A stretch of DNA of 59,946 nt from Acetobacteraceae bacterium (GTDB lineage Bacteria > Pseudomonadota > Alphaproteobacteria > Acetobacterales > Acetobacteraceae): positions 1 to 59,946 of the forward strand of contig CANJJS010000024.1 in NCBI GenBank assembly GCA_947474705.1, given 5' to 3'. Below are positions 18,701 to 27,166 of this stretch, piece by piece. Below the pieces are notes generated by a model. That model saw nothing but the letters and a program-made list of their open reading frames with translations. It was not told where the DNA came from and searched no databases. The position numbers and the translations under genes are program-made. The number at the start of each line of letters is the position of its first letter. Position 1 is the stretch's first letter.

Positions 18701-20190
18701 CCGCGCGCCGCCCCGTCCCAGCCCGGAAACGCCGCGCCGACATCCGGGCGGGCAATCCCGTAATGCACCACGCCCAACGGCGTGTCGTCCAGCATGACCT
18801 CGATGCCCGCCATGCCGTCGCGCGCCAGAGCCCAACCCTCGATGGTCATGCGTCCGGTGATGGGATCGCCCGCGATACCGTCGCGCGTCGGGGGCGAATC
18901 GAGTTCGAACATGAAAGCCGGGACGGCGGGATCGACGATCGGGACGCGGATGTCCTTTTCGTCGCCGGCCCGGCTGATGGCGGCGACCCTGACTTCGTGC
19001 GGCCCGGTGGACAGGCCCCGGATGGTCCGTTCGAACACGAAGCCAATGCCGGCCGGCAGACCGGCGTATTCCTCCGCGACGTCCAAACGCTCCAGCCCGT
19101 ACTCGGCGATGCCCTGGGGCATGCCGTCGACCTCGATCTGCACCCGATCGATGCCATAACCGCAGGCGGCCCAGCCTTCGACGCGGAGCGTATCGGTCGC
19201 GACGAGTAAGGCGCTGTCGCATATCAACAGGACCGGCCGCGCGAGATCCATCGCCGGGCCCGGCGGCGTCGCGCCGGGCGTTATCTCCGAGGCGATCTCC
19301 GGCGCGGTGTCCGCCGCGGGTGCCTCGCCGGCAGTCGGTCCTTCGTCTTCCGCGGCCGCCGGACGCCAAGGCATGCCCGGCGGCCGCGCCAGGGGAATCG
19401 TCGCGGCATGGCACGCGCCGCTGAGGCACATGGTGCGCACCGTGACATGCGAGACGCCAGGCAGATCGTCCCCGGCCGCGCGCTCGAACAAAAACCCCGA
19501 CAATATCGCGTTCGGGTAATCGGGATAAGCCTCGCCGACATCTTCGCGCGCCCGTCCCTGCGCCGCGGCGCCCAGCCGGGTTTCGCCGGCGAAGACCTGC
19601 ACCGCGACGATCGGCGAACGGGCGAGCGCCCAGCCGGCGACGACCAGGAATCCATCCTCGGTCAGTTCGGCCACTTCGAGATAGACGATGCCAGGCGCCG
19701 CCGGGAGTTCGATCCCGGTCATGTCGCGCGACGGCCCCTCGAGAATGGCGGCCTTGTTCTCGAGATAGCCGAGCCGCAAGGGTTCCTCGAAGCGCGCGCC
19801 ATCCAGACTCGCGGCGGAGACCGTCAGATCGGCGGTCCGGACAATGTCGCCGCCAGGCATGGGCAGATAAATCTGAAATCCGGTCGCACGAGGGCCGCTG
19901 TCCGGAGCCGCGCCGGTGGTCTTCGCGTCGCCCAGACCGAACAGGACAACGCTTAGCTCCGGCCCGCCGGCCTCGCGGACCGAGAAACTTTCAACCGGTC
20001 CGGACGACAAAATTTGCCCGCGCATCACCACATCGAACCGGTCTCCGGCCGGCCAGCCGACGATCTCCGCCTCGAATTCGACCTTGATCGCGCCAGGCGC
20101 CGCCACCGGGGGAGCCGCGCCGTCCCCTGCGCGGCGCGTGTCGGCTTTCGCCGTTCCCGCCCGCGCCATCGCCCGTGGCCGTCTGGTCAT
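15781..20190 (-). CDS. Very large GT2-GT9 glycosyltransferase with N-terminal GWAL-type repeats
   Basis: About 1469 residues. The N-terminal half holds at least three divergent domains marked by VVAGWALARSP (near 183), RVEGWAACGYG (near 337) and TIEGWALARDG (near 448), each followed by G-[VI]-A-x-Y-G-[LI]-x-R-x-DV-like strands; they look like beta-sandwich modules. A GT2 domain begins near 818 (KVSIVIPTRASKNHIRVCL, FLNDDVEIVEPGWLD). A GT9 heptosyltransferase-like domain begins near 1100 (ILAVKLDHIGDFVAALPAM, AIHPGAGNVTKQWP, YIGNDSGPKHIAAAMG). It ends with a Cys-rich CAPCYLSKAEDCPRGLACI. The start at 20190 has GGAGGG 4 nt upstream; 20223 is an alternative without one. Likely cytoplasmic, building LPS or another surface glycan, with hldE nearby. 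Acceptor and donor sugars unknown. Confidence 0.88.
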   Translation of the reverse strand: MTRRPRAMARAGTAKADTRRAGDGAAPPVAAPGAIKVEFEAEIVGWPAGDRFDVVMRGQILSSGPVESFSVREAGGPELSVVLFGLGDAKTTGAAPDSGPRATGFQIYLPMPGGDIVRTADLTVSAASLDGARFEEPLRLGYLENKAAILEGPSRDMTGIELPAAPGIVYLEVAELTEDGFLVVAGWALARSPIVAVQVFAGETRLGAAAQGRAREDVGEAYPDYPNAILSGFLFERAAGDDLPGVSHVTVRTMCLSGACHAATIPLARPPGMPWRPAAAEDEGPTAGEAPAADTAPEIASEITPGATPPGPAMDLARPVLLICDSALLVATDTLRVEGWAACGYGIDRVQIEVDGMPQGIAEYGLERLDVAEEYAGLPAGIGFVFERTIRGLSTGPHEVRVAAISRAGDEKDIRVPIVDPAVPAFMFELDSPPTRDGIAGDPITGRMTIEGWALARDGMAGIEVMLDDTPLGVVHYGIARPDVGAAFPGWDGAARGGYTFHCPARALPDGEHVVKLIARSLAGETHERVFRIVVKKSADPEQFVSIRRHIGQVERDTTDALLTGLDARFAWHLIVCGDPGASPAARLSTLRSIVEQSWPDWHATVLAGDAEESAAVRVAMARFGGDAAARVRTLDPTDSEVWAAPLAAIGPGEAIAVLAIGDELGRDALTAFAIASGLRPGADMLYADEFRATADTTRPEGFFKPDFSPELLMSSNYIGRPLILKPALLAAVGATAASLTRDGLYDLVLRAAENASQVHHMPELLARTDGAEAANRDDGRAALAAALARRGIAADLTAGPAPGTWRVRRIDTVSGKVSIVIPTRASKNHIRVCLTSLRAMTGYKNYEIVCIDNIDPEDTDSKAFLREHADRIVEIPPPFNWSRFNNLAAEAATGEYLLFLNDDVEIVEPGWLDTMLEDAARPEVGIVGARLLYPNRTVQHAGMFLGANGEAGIGRHAFRYSGEHDPGYFGLALTRREVAAVTGACLLTRREVFERLGRFDEAHEIVNNDLDFCLRAHRAGLATIYTPHATLIHHELASREHLPDDFDTARFNDTWGDLFAAGDPYFNINLSRHSDDYRIDDEGVRAIQSGHPLIRREDVKNILAVKLDHIGDFVAALPAMRRLKTAFPGAKLTVLAAPVSAAFAAAEPAIDEFVPFEFFHTRSELGERELTADDFAALEAELIPRQFDIAIDLRKHMSTRHVLRHTGAKILAGYDSMDRYPWLHVALEWEGDKALQHKRNHIVDDLLHLVAALETSCEPARRLIDPRPPAMAVAEMPEVARPLFARSVVAIHPGAGNVTKQWPVAHVRALMGLLIARGDVSVLLIGGKDEAAVAAELAAAANCPERVASVVGEVALRDLPRLLAACALYIGNDSGPKHIAAAMGVPTIGVHSGVVDPGEWAPMGERTVALFRDMSCAPCYLSKAEDCPRGLACIRMLDPAPVFRMAEKFLARPVPIQAGSNTRENAAA

Positions 20191-20247
20191 GCGTCCCTCC
20201 CGGCGGGCCGGGCCGGTGGGCATGGCGGCACAGGGCCCGCCGATCGG

Positions 20248-20644
20248 TTACATTTCAAAGGGAAGGCGTCGCTCTTTGTATTCATCAAGATCGAAGTGCT
20301 CCTGCGCGGAGGTCAACAGGCCTTTGCGGATACCGTCCGCGACGTCGGGGTACTGGCGCAAATACCAGGCCTCGTCCACGCGAATTGGGAATGGCAGGCG
20401 GACTTCGAAATATCCGTCGTTTACGAAGTGATCGCGGGCGGAACGAATCGTCCCGGTACGGATCGCCTGTCCGATATCGTCGTACAATCGCGAGTACCAG
20501 GTCTCGTCGACGTCGATCCCGCCGATCATTAATTTTAAAAGTTTAACAAAATCCTCATTAGGACACGTTAACCCGCAGTTCGCCCCGGACGGTCGAAATA
20601 TCGACCGCGCGGCGGACGACCTCGAATGGCGGAAAGTAATTCAC
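20248..20644 (-). CDS. WYxxxYPDVA-repeat protein; two frames joined by an apparent +1 frameshift
   Basis: The downstream frame (93 residues from ATG 20529) has two similar units, VDETWYSRLYDDIGQAI...SARDHF and VDEAWYLRQYPDVADGI...SAQEHF, each ending RLPF; such units accompany glycosyltransferases. Its ATG has no ribosome site, and the frame stays open upstream without a start codon (DFVKLLKL precedes MIGG). A GTG at 20644 behind a strong AAGGAGG opens another frame, MNYFPPFEVVRRAVDISTVR and on to VNVS, stopping at 20558. Skipping one T at TCC-TAA joins the two into one continuous 133-residue protein. I infer one gene with a +1 shift, programmed or mutational; two separate short genes are the alternative. 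Lies 57 nt upstream of the giant glycosyltransferase start. Confidence 0.65.
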
Positions 20645-20791
20645 GGCACCTCCTTATGCGATCGACCCTGGGCGGCGTGCGTCTTGTAACGCGCCACGCG
20701 CCGCGATGGAACCACCTTTCGCGCGAAATTCTCGGATGCTTCGGGAACGCCGGGCTGCTATCAGAGGGCCGCGAAACATGGGACCGAACGC

Positions 20792-22288
20792 ATGACCGAT
20801 GGGACGCCTGTACCGGACGACAGGGAACTGGCGGGATACGTACGCCATTTCGCCCGCGCGAGGGTTCTGGTCGTGGGCGACGCGATCCTCGACCGTTACC
20901 GGATCGGCGAGGCGCGGCGCCTGTCGCCGGAAGCGCCAATCCCGGTCCTTCGTCCACTCCGCGACCTCGACACCGCCGGCGGGGCCGCGAATGTCGCGCT
21001 GAACATCGCCACGCTCGGCGCGCGCGCGGTGCTCTGCGCGGTCGTTGGCGACGATGCCGCGGGCGAGACACTGGCCGGTTTGCTCAGGGAAACGGAACGA
21101 ACAGATGCCCGCCTGATCGTCGCGCCGGGCCGGCCCACAACCGCCAAAACCCGCTTCATCGCGGGCACCCAGCAATTGCTGCGGCTGGACGAGGAAACGA
21201 CGGAACCGCTCGACCCGGGGACAGCGGCTGCGCTTTTGCGCGCGGTCGAGGCCGCGCTACCGGACATCGACGCGGTCATCCTGTCCGACTACGCCAAAGG
21301 CGTGTTGTGCGACGCCGTGCTCGGCCCGCTGCTGGCGGCGATCGCGGCACACGGCAAACCCTGCATCGCCGACCCGAAGCGCCCAGATTTCGCCGCCTAT
21401 AAAGGTGTCACGGTGCTGACCCCGAACGAGTTGGAAGTCGCCGCCGCGACACACATGGACGCGAGACTCGATTCGGAGGCGATCGGGGCCGGACGCGCCG
21501 CGCTCGACGCGACGGGCGGCGCGGCGGTGCTGGTGACCCGGTCCGCCAAGGGTCTGACGCTGGTCCGCCGCGGCCGCGACGCGCTGCATCTGCCCGCCCG
21601 CGCGCGGGAGGTCGCGGATGTCTCCGGCGCCGGAGACACGCTGGTCGCCGCGTTGGCGGTGGCCATGGCCTCCGGCGCGCCGCTGGCGGAAGCCGCGATG
21701 CTGGCGAACGTCACCGCCGGTCTGTCGGTCGCCAAACCCGGCACCGCGACCGTCAGCCAGGCGGAATTGCTGACCGCGCTGCACGCGGGCGGTCTCGCTT
21801 CGACCGACCGCAAGGTCCAGGGCCTCGAGGAAGCGCGCGACCAGGTGGCCGTCTGGCGGGCGGCGGGTCTGAAAGTCGGCTTCGCCAATGGCTGCTTCGA
21901 CCTGATCCATCCGGGACACGTGCATTTGCTGACACAGGCCCGCGCCGGGTGCGACAGGCTGATCGTGGCCTTGAACACGGACGCCTCGGTCCGCCGTCTG
22001 AAAGGTCCCACCCGCCCGGTTCAGAACGAGGACGCCCGCGCGATCGTCATGGCCTCGCTTTCCCCGGTCGACATGGTCGTGCTGTTCGACGAAGACACGC
22101 CGCTGGAGATGATTCGCGCCTTGCGGCCCGATGTGCTGATCAAGGGCGCGGACTATACCGTCGAAACGGTGGTCGGCGCCGATCTGGTACAGGGCTGGGG
22201 CGGCCGGGTTCTGTTGGCCGATCTTCGGGAAGGCCACAGCACCACGGGGACGATCCGTCGCATGGCCCTGCCGGCCAAGGCCTCGTGA
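20792..22288 (+). CDS. hldE: Bifunctional heptose-7-phosphate kinase / heptose-1-phosphate adenylyltransferase
   Basis: HldE makes ADP-heptose for the LPS inner core. Residues 1 to about 325 form the ribokinase-like domain (GDAILDRYRIGEARRLSPEA, TAGGAANVALN, catalytic DVSGAGDTLVAALA). From about 355 comes the nucleotidyltransferase (GFANGCFDLIHPGHVHLL with the HPGH motif, later GHSTTGTIRRM). The 498-residue length is normal. It is divergent from the repeat-protein/glycosyltransferase operon, whose GT9 domain is of the heptosyltransferase family, consistent with a shared role in heptose-containing glycans. Confidence 0.96.
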   Translation: MTDGTPVPDDRELAGYVRHFARARVLVVGDAILDRYRIGEARRLSPEAPIPVLRPLRDLDTAGGAANVALNIATLGARAVLCAVVGDDAAGETLAGLLRETERTDARLIVAPGRPTTAKTRFIAGTQQLLRLDEETTEPLDPGTAAALLRAVEAALPDIDAVILSDYAKGVLCDAVLGPLLAAIAAHGKPCIADPKRPDFAAYKGVTVLTPNELEVAAATHMDARLDSEAIGAGRAALDATGGAAVLVTRSAKGLTLVRRGRDALHLPARAREVADVSGAGDTLVAALAVAMASGAPLAEAAMLANVTAGLSVAKPGTATVSQAELLTALHAGGLASTDRKVQGLEEARDQVAVWRAAGLKVGFANGCFDLIHPGHVHLLTQARAGCDRLIVALNTDASVRRLKGPTRPVQNEDARAIVMASLSPVDMVVLFDEDTPLEMIRALRPDVLIKGADYTVETVVGADLVQGWGGRVLLADLREGHSTTGTIRRMALPAKAS

Positions 22289-22343
22289 TGGAGGTCCTTG
22301 CGCACATGTCCCATGCCGCGAGCCCGTTTCACTATCGACATCC

Positions 22344-22358
22344 TCAGATCAAATCTGA
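22344..22358. promoter_or_regulatory. Inverted repeat upstream of vgrG
   Basis: TCAGAT-CAA-ATCTGA is a perfect 6-bp inverted repeat 67 nt before the vgrG start, in the 137-bp hldE-vgrG gap. It has no U tract, so a regulator site is more likely than a terminator. No -10/-35 pair is clear. Confidence 0.4.
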
Positions 22359-22425
22359 TACGCTTCGCAAAATCGGGGGGAAAGCGTCTCCTCGAACAAA
22401 CGCCAACCGATAAGGCCAATGACCT

Positions 22426-24555
22426 ATGGCTTGGGATCGTTCCAAGGCCCTGATGTCGATGACCACGCCCTTGGGCGGGGATGCGCTTATCCCGACGTAC
22501 ATGGTCGCCGACGAAGAAATCAGCCATCCGTTCCAGTTCCGGATCCAGGCTGTCAGCCAGCAAGGGGCGATCGCCCCCGACGACCTGTTGAACAAGCCGG
22601 TCTGCGTCATCCTGCGGAACGACGATGGGCCGGTGCGCCATTTCCACGGCATTGTCCAGGAAATCGCCGACAGCGGCACGGAGCGCGGTGCCACCGCGAT
22701 GGATTTCCGGCTCTATTCCCTGGTCGTGCGCCCGCGCCTGTGGTTCCTGAATCAGACGATCGACTGCCGCGTATATCAGAACAAATCGGTCAAAGACATT
22801 GTCTCGGCCCTGTTCCAGGACGCCACGCTCACCGATTTCACCTGGTCCGCGTCCGGCGGCGCCACGGCACGCCCCTATACGATCCAATACAATGAATCCG
22901 ACTACCACTTCGCCCTCCGCCTGATGGAGGAAGAAGGCCTGTTCTATTATTTCGAGCACACGGCGGCCAAACACAACCTGGTTGTCGCCGACAAAAACGC
23001 CACCTTCCCCGACATTCCCAAAGCGAACCTGGCGTTCAACGTCAACGACATCGACCCCAACGGCATCGGCGAGTGGAAAACGCCCTCCGGCAGTGCGCAT
23101 GGCTCGTTCAAAATGCGCGACTACGACCCGGAAAATCCGGGCACCAAGCTGATGGCCGACACGAAAACCGTGCTGAAGACCGCGGGCGCCACGGCCCGCG
23201 ACGTGTTCCGCTGGCCCGCCGCGACCTTCGCCGCCGGCGTCGTGACCTCCCGCGTCAAATTCGAAATGGACGCGGCTGAGGCCGAGGTCTCGGTGTACTC
23301 CGGTAGCAGCCGTTTCGGCGGCCTCGTGGCCGGCGGGAAATTCAAGCTGGCCAATACGCCAGCCTCGCCACACGACTCGACCTACGTCGTGCGCCAGGTG
23401 TCCTGCATCGTCGAAGACAACACCTGGATCGCCAACGAGGGCACCGTCTCCTACCGCAACAGGTTCGAGGCCTTCAAATCCTCGGTCAACTGGCGCCAGC
23501 GCATGCTCACCCCGCGCCCGCGCATGGACGGGGTCCACACCGCGATCGTGATGGGCCCGCAAAGCAGCGCCGGCGGCGACATCAAAATGCAGTCCGGGGA
23601 GGAAATCCACACCGACGACCTCGCCCGCGTCAAAGTCCGTTTCTTCTGGGACCATCGCGCGGAGGCCACCGGCGGCGCCTCCGTCTGGGCACGGGTCGTC
23701 CAGCCATGGGCCGGCAATGGCTGGGGCGCGCAGTTCATTCCCCGCGTCGGGACCGAGGTCGCGGTCGCCTTCGTCGACGGCGATCCGGACCGGCCCATCG
23801 TCATTGGCGGTCTTTACAACGGGACCTCGGCGCCGATCTATTCGAAAGCCGACAAAACCAAATCCGGCTTCCGCACACGCTCCAGCCTTGGCGGCAAGGC
23901 GGCGAAGTTCAACGAACTGACCTTCGACGATAAGATCGGCAACGAGCTGGTCTATATCCACGCCGAAAAAGACATGACGACCCATGTCGAAAACGACGAA
24001 ACGCTGAAGGTCGACAATTGCCGGATCGTGACGGTCAAGGTCGACGAAACGATCACCATCAAAGGCAAGCAAACCATAAAGGTGGACAAAGACCATTATT
24101 TCGAGGTGACGCAGGGCAAGAGCGATTACAAAATCTCGAAAGGCGACAGCACCTTCACCGTATCGATGGGAAACCAGACCGAAAAAATCTCCATGGGAAA
24201 CCACAAGCTCGATGTCGATATGGGCAACATCAGCGTGAAGGCCGCCATGGGGAAGATCGACATGGAGGCGATGCAGTCGATCACTTTGAAAGTGGGCGGA
24301 AGCTCGCTCAAGATCGATCAAATGGGAGTCACGATCAAAGGCGCGATGAAGCTCGACATGGAAGCCGGTTTGGCCGCCACCTTTAAAAGCGGGCTGAAGA
24401 TGGACATAAAATCCGGACTGATGCTGGACATCAAGTCCGGTCTCATGATGAACATGAAGAGCGATCTTATGTCGACCTTCGAAGGAGGGCTGATGGGAAC
24501 CTTCAAATCCGGCGTGCTCACGACCCTTAAGGGCGCGATCACGATGATCAACTGA
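22426..24555 (+). CDS. vgrG: T6SS spike protein VgrG (TssI)
   Basis: A 709-residue spike of the T6SS tube. The gp27-like part comes first (PFQFRIQAVSQ, NESDYHFALRLMEEEGLFYYFEH), then the gp5-like OB fold (ARVKVRFFWDHRAEATGGAS, VQPWAGNGWGAQFIPRVGTE, DGDPDRPIVIGGLYNG). From about residue 515 to the end runs a long beta-helical stalk; its last 60 residues are a near-periodic series (GLKMDIKS, GLMLDIKS, GLMMNMKS, GLMGTFKS). There is no enzymatic or DUF2345-type effector domain at the end, so it is probably structural. First gene of operon A; the next gene starts 1 nt after its stop. Confidence 0.96.
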   Translation: MAWDRSKALMSMTTPLGGDALIPTYMVADEEISHPFQFRIQAVSQQGAIAPDDLLNKPVCVILRNDDGPVRHFHGIVQEIADSGTERGATAMDFRLYSLVVRPRLWFLNQTIDCRVYQNKSVKDIVSALFQDATLTDFTWSASGGATARPYTIQYNESDYHFALRLMEEEGLFYYFEHTAAKHNLVVADKNATFPDIPKANLAFNVNDIDPNGIGEWKTPSGSAHGSFKMRDYDPENPGTKLMADTKTVLKTAGATARDVFRWPAATFAAGVVTSRVKFEMDAAEAEVSVYSGSSRFGGLVAGGKFKLANTPASPHDSTYVVRQVSCIVEDNTWIANEGTVSYRNRFEAFKSSVNWRQRMLTPRPRMDGVHTAIVMGPQSSAGGDIKMQSGEEIHTDDLARVKVRFFWDHRAEATGGASVWARVVQPWAGNGWGAQFIPRVGTEVAVAFVDGDPDRPIVIGGLYNGTSAPIYSKADKTKSGFRTRSSLGGKAAKFNELTFDDKIGNELVYIHAEKDMTTHVENDETLKVDNCRIVTVKVDETITIKGKQTIKVDKDHYFEVTQGKSDYKISKGDSTFTVSMGNQTEKISMGNHKLDVDMGNISVKAAMGKIDMEAMQSITLKVGGSSLKIDQMGVTIKGAMKLDMEAGLAATFKSGLKMDIKSGLMLDIKSGLMMNMKSDLMSTFEGGLMGTFKSGVLTTLKGAITMIN

Positions 24556-24556
24556 A

Positions 24557-25147
24557 ATGGCGGGCACATTGACCAAACTGGCCGGGGCGGACCTCGCGAC
24601 CGCCGTCGAACGCGCCACCCTGTCGCCGGAAGCCATGGCGCCCCTGGCCGGCTGCCCGGATGTCGAGACCGCACTCGACCTGCTGGAAAACGGCGGTTTC
24701 GCGGCGGAGGCCGTGCGCCTGCTGGCCCATGCGCTGCCAAAACGCGAACGCGTCTGGTGGGCCTGCATGTGCGCCGCCAACACCGCGCCGCCCGACCTTG
24801 GCGAAACCGAACGCATGGCGCGCGAAACCGCCGAAACCTGGGTGCGCCAGCAGAAAGAAGAACAGCGCTACAACGCCTTCACCCACGCCCAAAGCACCGA
24901 CTTTCAATCCCCCGAAGCCTGGGCCGCCGTCTCGGCGTTCTGGAGCGGCGAATCGATCTCGCTCAAAGACCTCCCGGCCGTCCCGCCACCGCCGCACGCC
25001 TCCGGCGCCGCCGCGGCCGGCGGAGTCGCGCTCGCGGCCGTGCGCGGAGACATCGCGCGCTACCCCGCGCGGTTGAAACGTTTCCTGGAAAGTGGTCGTA
25101 ATATCGCCGCGGGCGGACCAGGACGGATGCCGCCCGAGGAACCCTGA
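24557..25147 (+). CDS. DUF6931-like protein coupled to vgrG
   Basis: A 196-residue soluble protein, mostly helical. Visible features are a conserved-looking ALPKRERVWWACMCAA segment, an Ala/Pro-rich linker (LPAVPPPPHASGAAAAGGVA) and a C-terminal motif YPARLKRFLESGRNIAAGG. The C-terminal motif fits my recollection of the DUF6931 family found near T6SS and FHA genes; this should be verified by profile. It begins 1 nt after vgrG, so it is translationally coupled. Roles as a VgrG chaperone/adaptor, or as a cargo, are possible inferences. No toxin motif is evident. Confidence 0.72.
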   Translation: MAGTLTKLAGADLATAVERATLSPEAMAPLAGCPDVETALDLLENGGFAAEAVRLLAHALPKRERVWWACMCAANTAPPDLGETERMARETAETWVRQQKEEQRYNAFTHAQSTDFQSPEAWAAVSAFWSGESISLKDLPAVPPPPHASGAAAAGGVALAAVRGDIARYPARLKRFLESGRNIAAGGPGRMPPEEP

Positions 25148-25222
25148 TCGTCGCGTGGCGCTGGGCCACGCGACCGGTCCGGGGACGGTGCGCGAACCGC
25201 TGACGATAAGGGGCCGACGTCC

Positions 25223-27166
25223 ATGCAACTCTCAATGACCGTGCTGCGGTGCCCGGATCAGGTGGTACCGGAGACGAAAACCGTCCCTGGCGGAGAATTC
25301 CACGTGGGCCGCGGTCCCGATGTCGATTGGGTCCTGCCGGACCCCGACCGGCTGCTGTCCAAGCGCCATTTCGCCGTGGCCTTCCGGGGCGGCGCCTGGC
25401 AACTCGCGGACACCAGCACGAACGGTACGTTCTTGAACACCGACGCCGATGCGATCGGCCGGGGCGCCGCGCGAACCCTGCAAAACGGCGACCGGCTGCG
25501 TCTCGGCGCATACGAAATCGAAATCGGCCTGGTCGAGGAAGCCGGACAAAGCAGCGGCTTCGGTGGCGGCTTCACCGCGTCCTCCTCGGCCAGCCCCTTC
25601 GGAGATCCCTTCGACGACGATCCGCTGGCCCCGCCGCCGCCGCCGCGTCAGGCGTTTGGCGAACCGTCCTACGGCGATCTGGGTGTGGCGCCGACAAACG
25701 CGCAATTGCCGCACGATTTCGACCTGATGGCGCCCGACCCCGGCGACGAATTCGGTGGCTTCCACGACCGGGTCCAGTCCGACCATTCCTCGTTGCTGGA
25801 AGACGCGATGGTACCGCCGCCGGTGACAGGATACGTGGCGCCGGCACAGGCGGGCGGCATTATCCCCGCCGACGATCTGCTGCCGGACGACTGGGACAAG
25901 GATCTGCTGGAGGGAATCGCGCCCGCCCCTGCCGCGGCGCCGCCCGCCGCCGCCGCGCCACCCGCCGCCCCGCCATTGGCCGCCTCCCGCGCGCCCGCCC
26001 CGCGGCCGGTCCCGGCCGACGATCTGCTAGCCGACGATCCCCTGAAGGATCCGTTGGGCGACCATCTGGACGACCCGTTGGGCGATTCCTTGGGCGATCC
26101 GCTCGCCGCCCCGGCGCATTCGGCGCCCGCCGCCTTCGCCGCGCCACCGCTGGCCGCGATCGAAAGCCCGGAATTCGACGACCCATCGCCGTTTGACGCG
26201 GCGGAAACGTTTCCGCCGGCGGAGACATCGCCGCCACCTGCTTCCCCCGTTGCCGCTCCCCCCTTGGCTGCCCCCCCGATGGCCGCGCCCCCCGTGGCAG
26301 CGCCCGTGGTGCGCCAACGCGCGCCGCGCGCCGCTCCGCCGTCGGCCGAAGCCGATCCCTTCGACGAACCCGGCATCGAACCCATGCCCTTCCCGGCCGC
26401 CGCGGCCGCCGTCGCGGGGACCGCCGCGCTCGGCGCCGTGGCCGCCACCGCCGCGACATCGGAACCCTCGCCGTTCGACGAGCCGTCAGATCCGCCGAAG
26501 CCCGCGCTGCGCGCCCAGCCCACCGCCCCGGCGGCGGCCGCGTCCCCGGCGCCGGCGACCCCGGCGCAGGCTATCCCCCTGTCGGATGCCGTCGCCGCCT
26601 TCTTCGAGGGCGCCCGCATGCCCGGCGCCGCGCCCGCCGACCCGCTGGCGACGATGAAAGCCTTGGGCGCGGCCTTCCGCTCCGTGATCTCCGGCCTGCG
26701 CTCGGTCCTGATCGCGCGCGCGGAAATCAAAAGCGAGTTCCGGATCGAGCAGACGATGATCCGCGCCCATGGCAACAACCCGCTGAAATTCTCGGCCAAC
26801 GACGACGATGCGCTGTCGGCGCTGCTGGGGATCGGCCGGCGCACGGACATGGCCCCCGCGGACGCGGTCGACGACGCGCTGCGCGACATTCGCACGCACG
26901 AACTCGCGACGATGGTCGCGATGCAGGCGGCCGTGCGCGCGATGATGGACGAAATCAGCCCGGACAAAATCCGGGCCGGCACCGATCAGGGCGGCCTCGC
27001 CGTGCTGCCCGCGCAACGTAAGGCCCGCGCCTGGGATACGTTCGAGGCCAAACATACCGCGACGGTGCAGGCACTGGCGGACGATTTCGATAGCGTATTC
27101 GGCAAATCCTTCGCGCGCGCCTACGAACGGGCCATGAGCGAAATTTCGGCAAGGGAACAAAGATGA
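25223..27166 (+). CDS. tagH: T6SS FHA-domain regulator TagH
   Basis: A 647-residue protein. The N-terminal FHA domain (residues about 20-95) shows the phosphothreonine-site pattern FHVGRG, LLSKRHF and STNGTFLN. A long acidic, Ala/Pro-rich linker follows, holding DPL repeats (LADDPLKDPLGDHLDDPLGD) and four SPF/DPFD-type short motifs, plus LPDDWDKDLLEG. The C-terminal 190 residues are the TagH/VasC domain (AVAAFFEGARMPGA, FRSVISGLRSVLIARAEIKS, NPLKFSANDDDAL, SFARAYERAMSE). By analogy with Fha of Agrobacterium and Pseudomonas it should bind proteins phosphorylated by PpkA and promote assembly. The tssJ start overlaps its stop by 4 nt. Confidence 0.93.
   Translation: MQLSMTVLRCPDQVVPETKTVPGGEFHVGRGPDVDWVLPDPDRLLSKRHFAVAFRGGAWQLADTSTNGTFLNTDADAIGRGAARTLQNGDRLRLGAYEIEIGLVEEAGQSSGFGGGFTASSSASPFGDPFDDDPLAPPPPPRQAFGEPSYGDLGVAPTNAQLPHDFDLMAPDPGDEFGGFHDRVQSDHSSLLEDAMVPPPVTGYVAPAQAGGIIPADDLLPDDWDKDLLEGIAPAPAAAPPAAAAPPAAPPLAASRAPAPRPVPADDLLADDPLKDPLGDHLDDPLGDSLGDPLAAPAHSAPAAFAAPPLAAIESPEFDDPSPFDAAETFPPAETSPPPASPVAAPPLAAPPMAAPPVAAPVVRQRAPRAAPPSAEADPFDEPGIEPMPFPAAAAAVAGTAALGAVAATAATSEPSPFDEPSDPPKPALRAQPTAPAAAASPAPATPAQAIPLSDAVAAFFEGARMPGAAPADPLATMKALGAAFRSVISGLRSVLIARAEIKSEFRIEQTMIRAHGNNPLKFSANDDDALSALLGIGRRTDMAPADAVDDALRDIRTHELATMVAMQAAVRAMMDEISPDKIRAGTDQGGLAVLPAQRKARAWDTFEAKHTATVQALADDFDSVFGKSFARAYERAMSEISAREQR

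Noticed and set aside
22153-24816. An 887-codon minus-strand open frame opposite vgrG
   Set aside because: It covers a certain vgrG gene on the other strand, and its product is a repetitive mirror of the VgrG codons with no domain.
26000-26600. Several long open frames in all frames of the tagH linker region
   Set aside because: The region is very GC-rich and codes for the Ala/Pro-rich linker, so stops are rare in every frame. Only the frame continuous with the FHA and TagH domains is supported.
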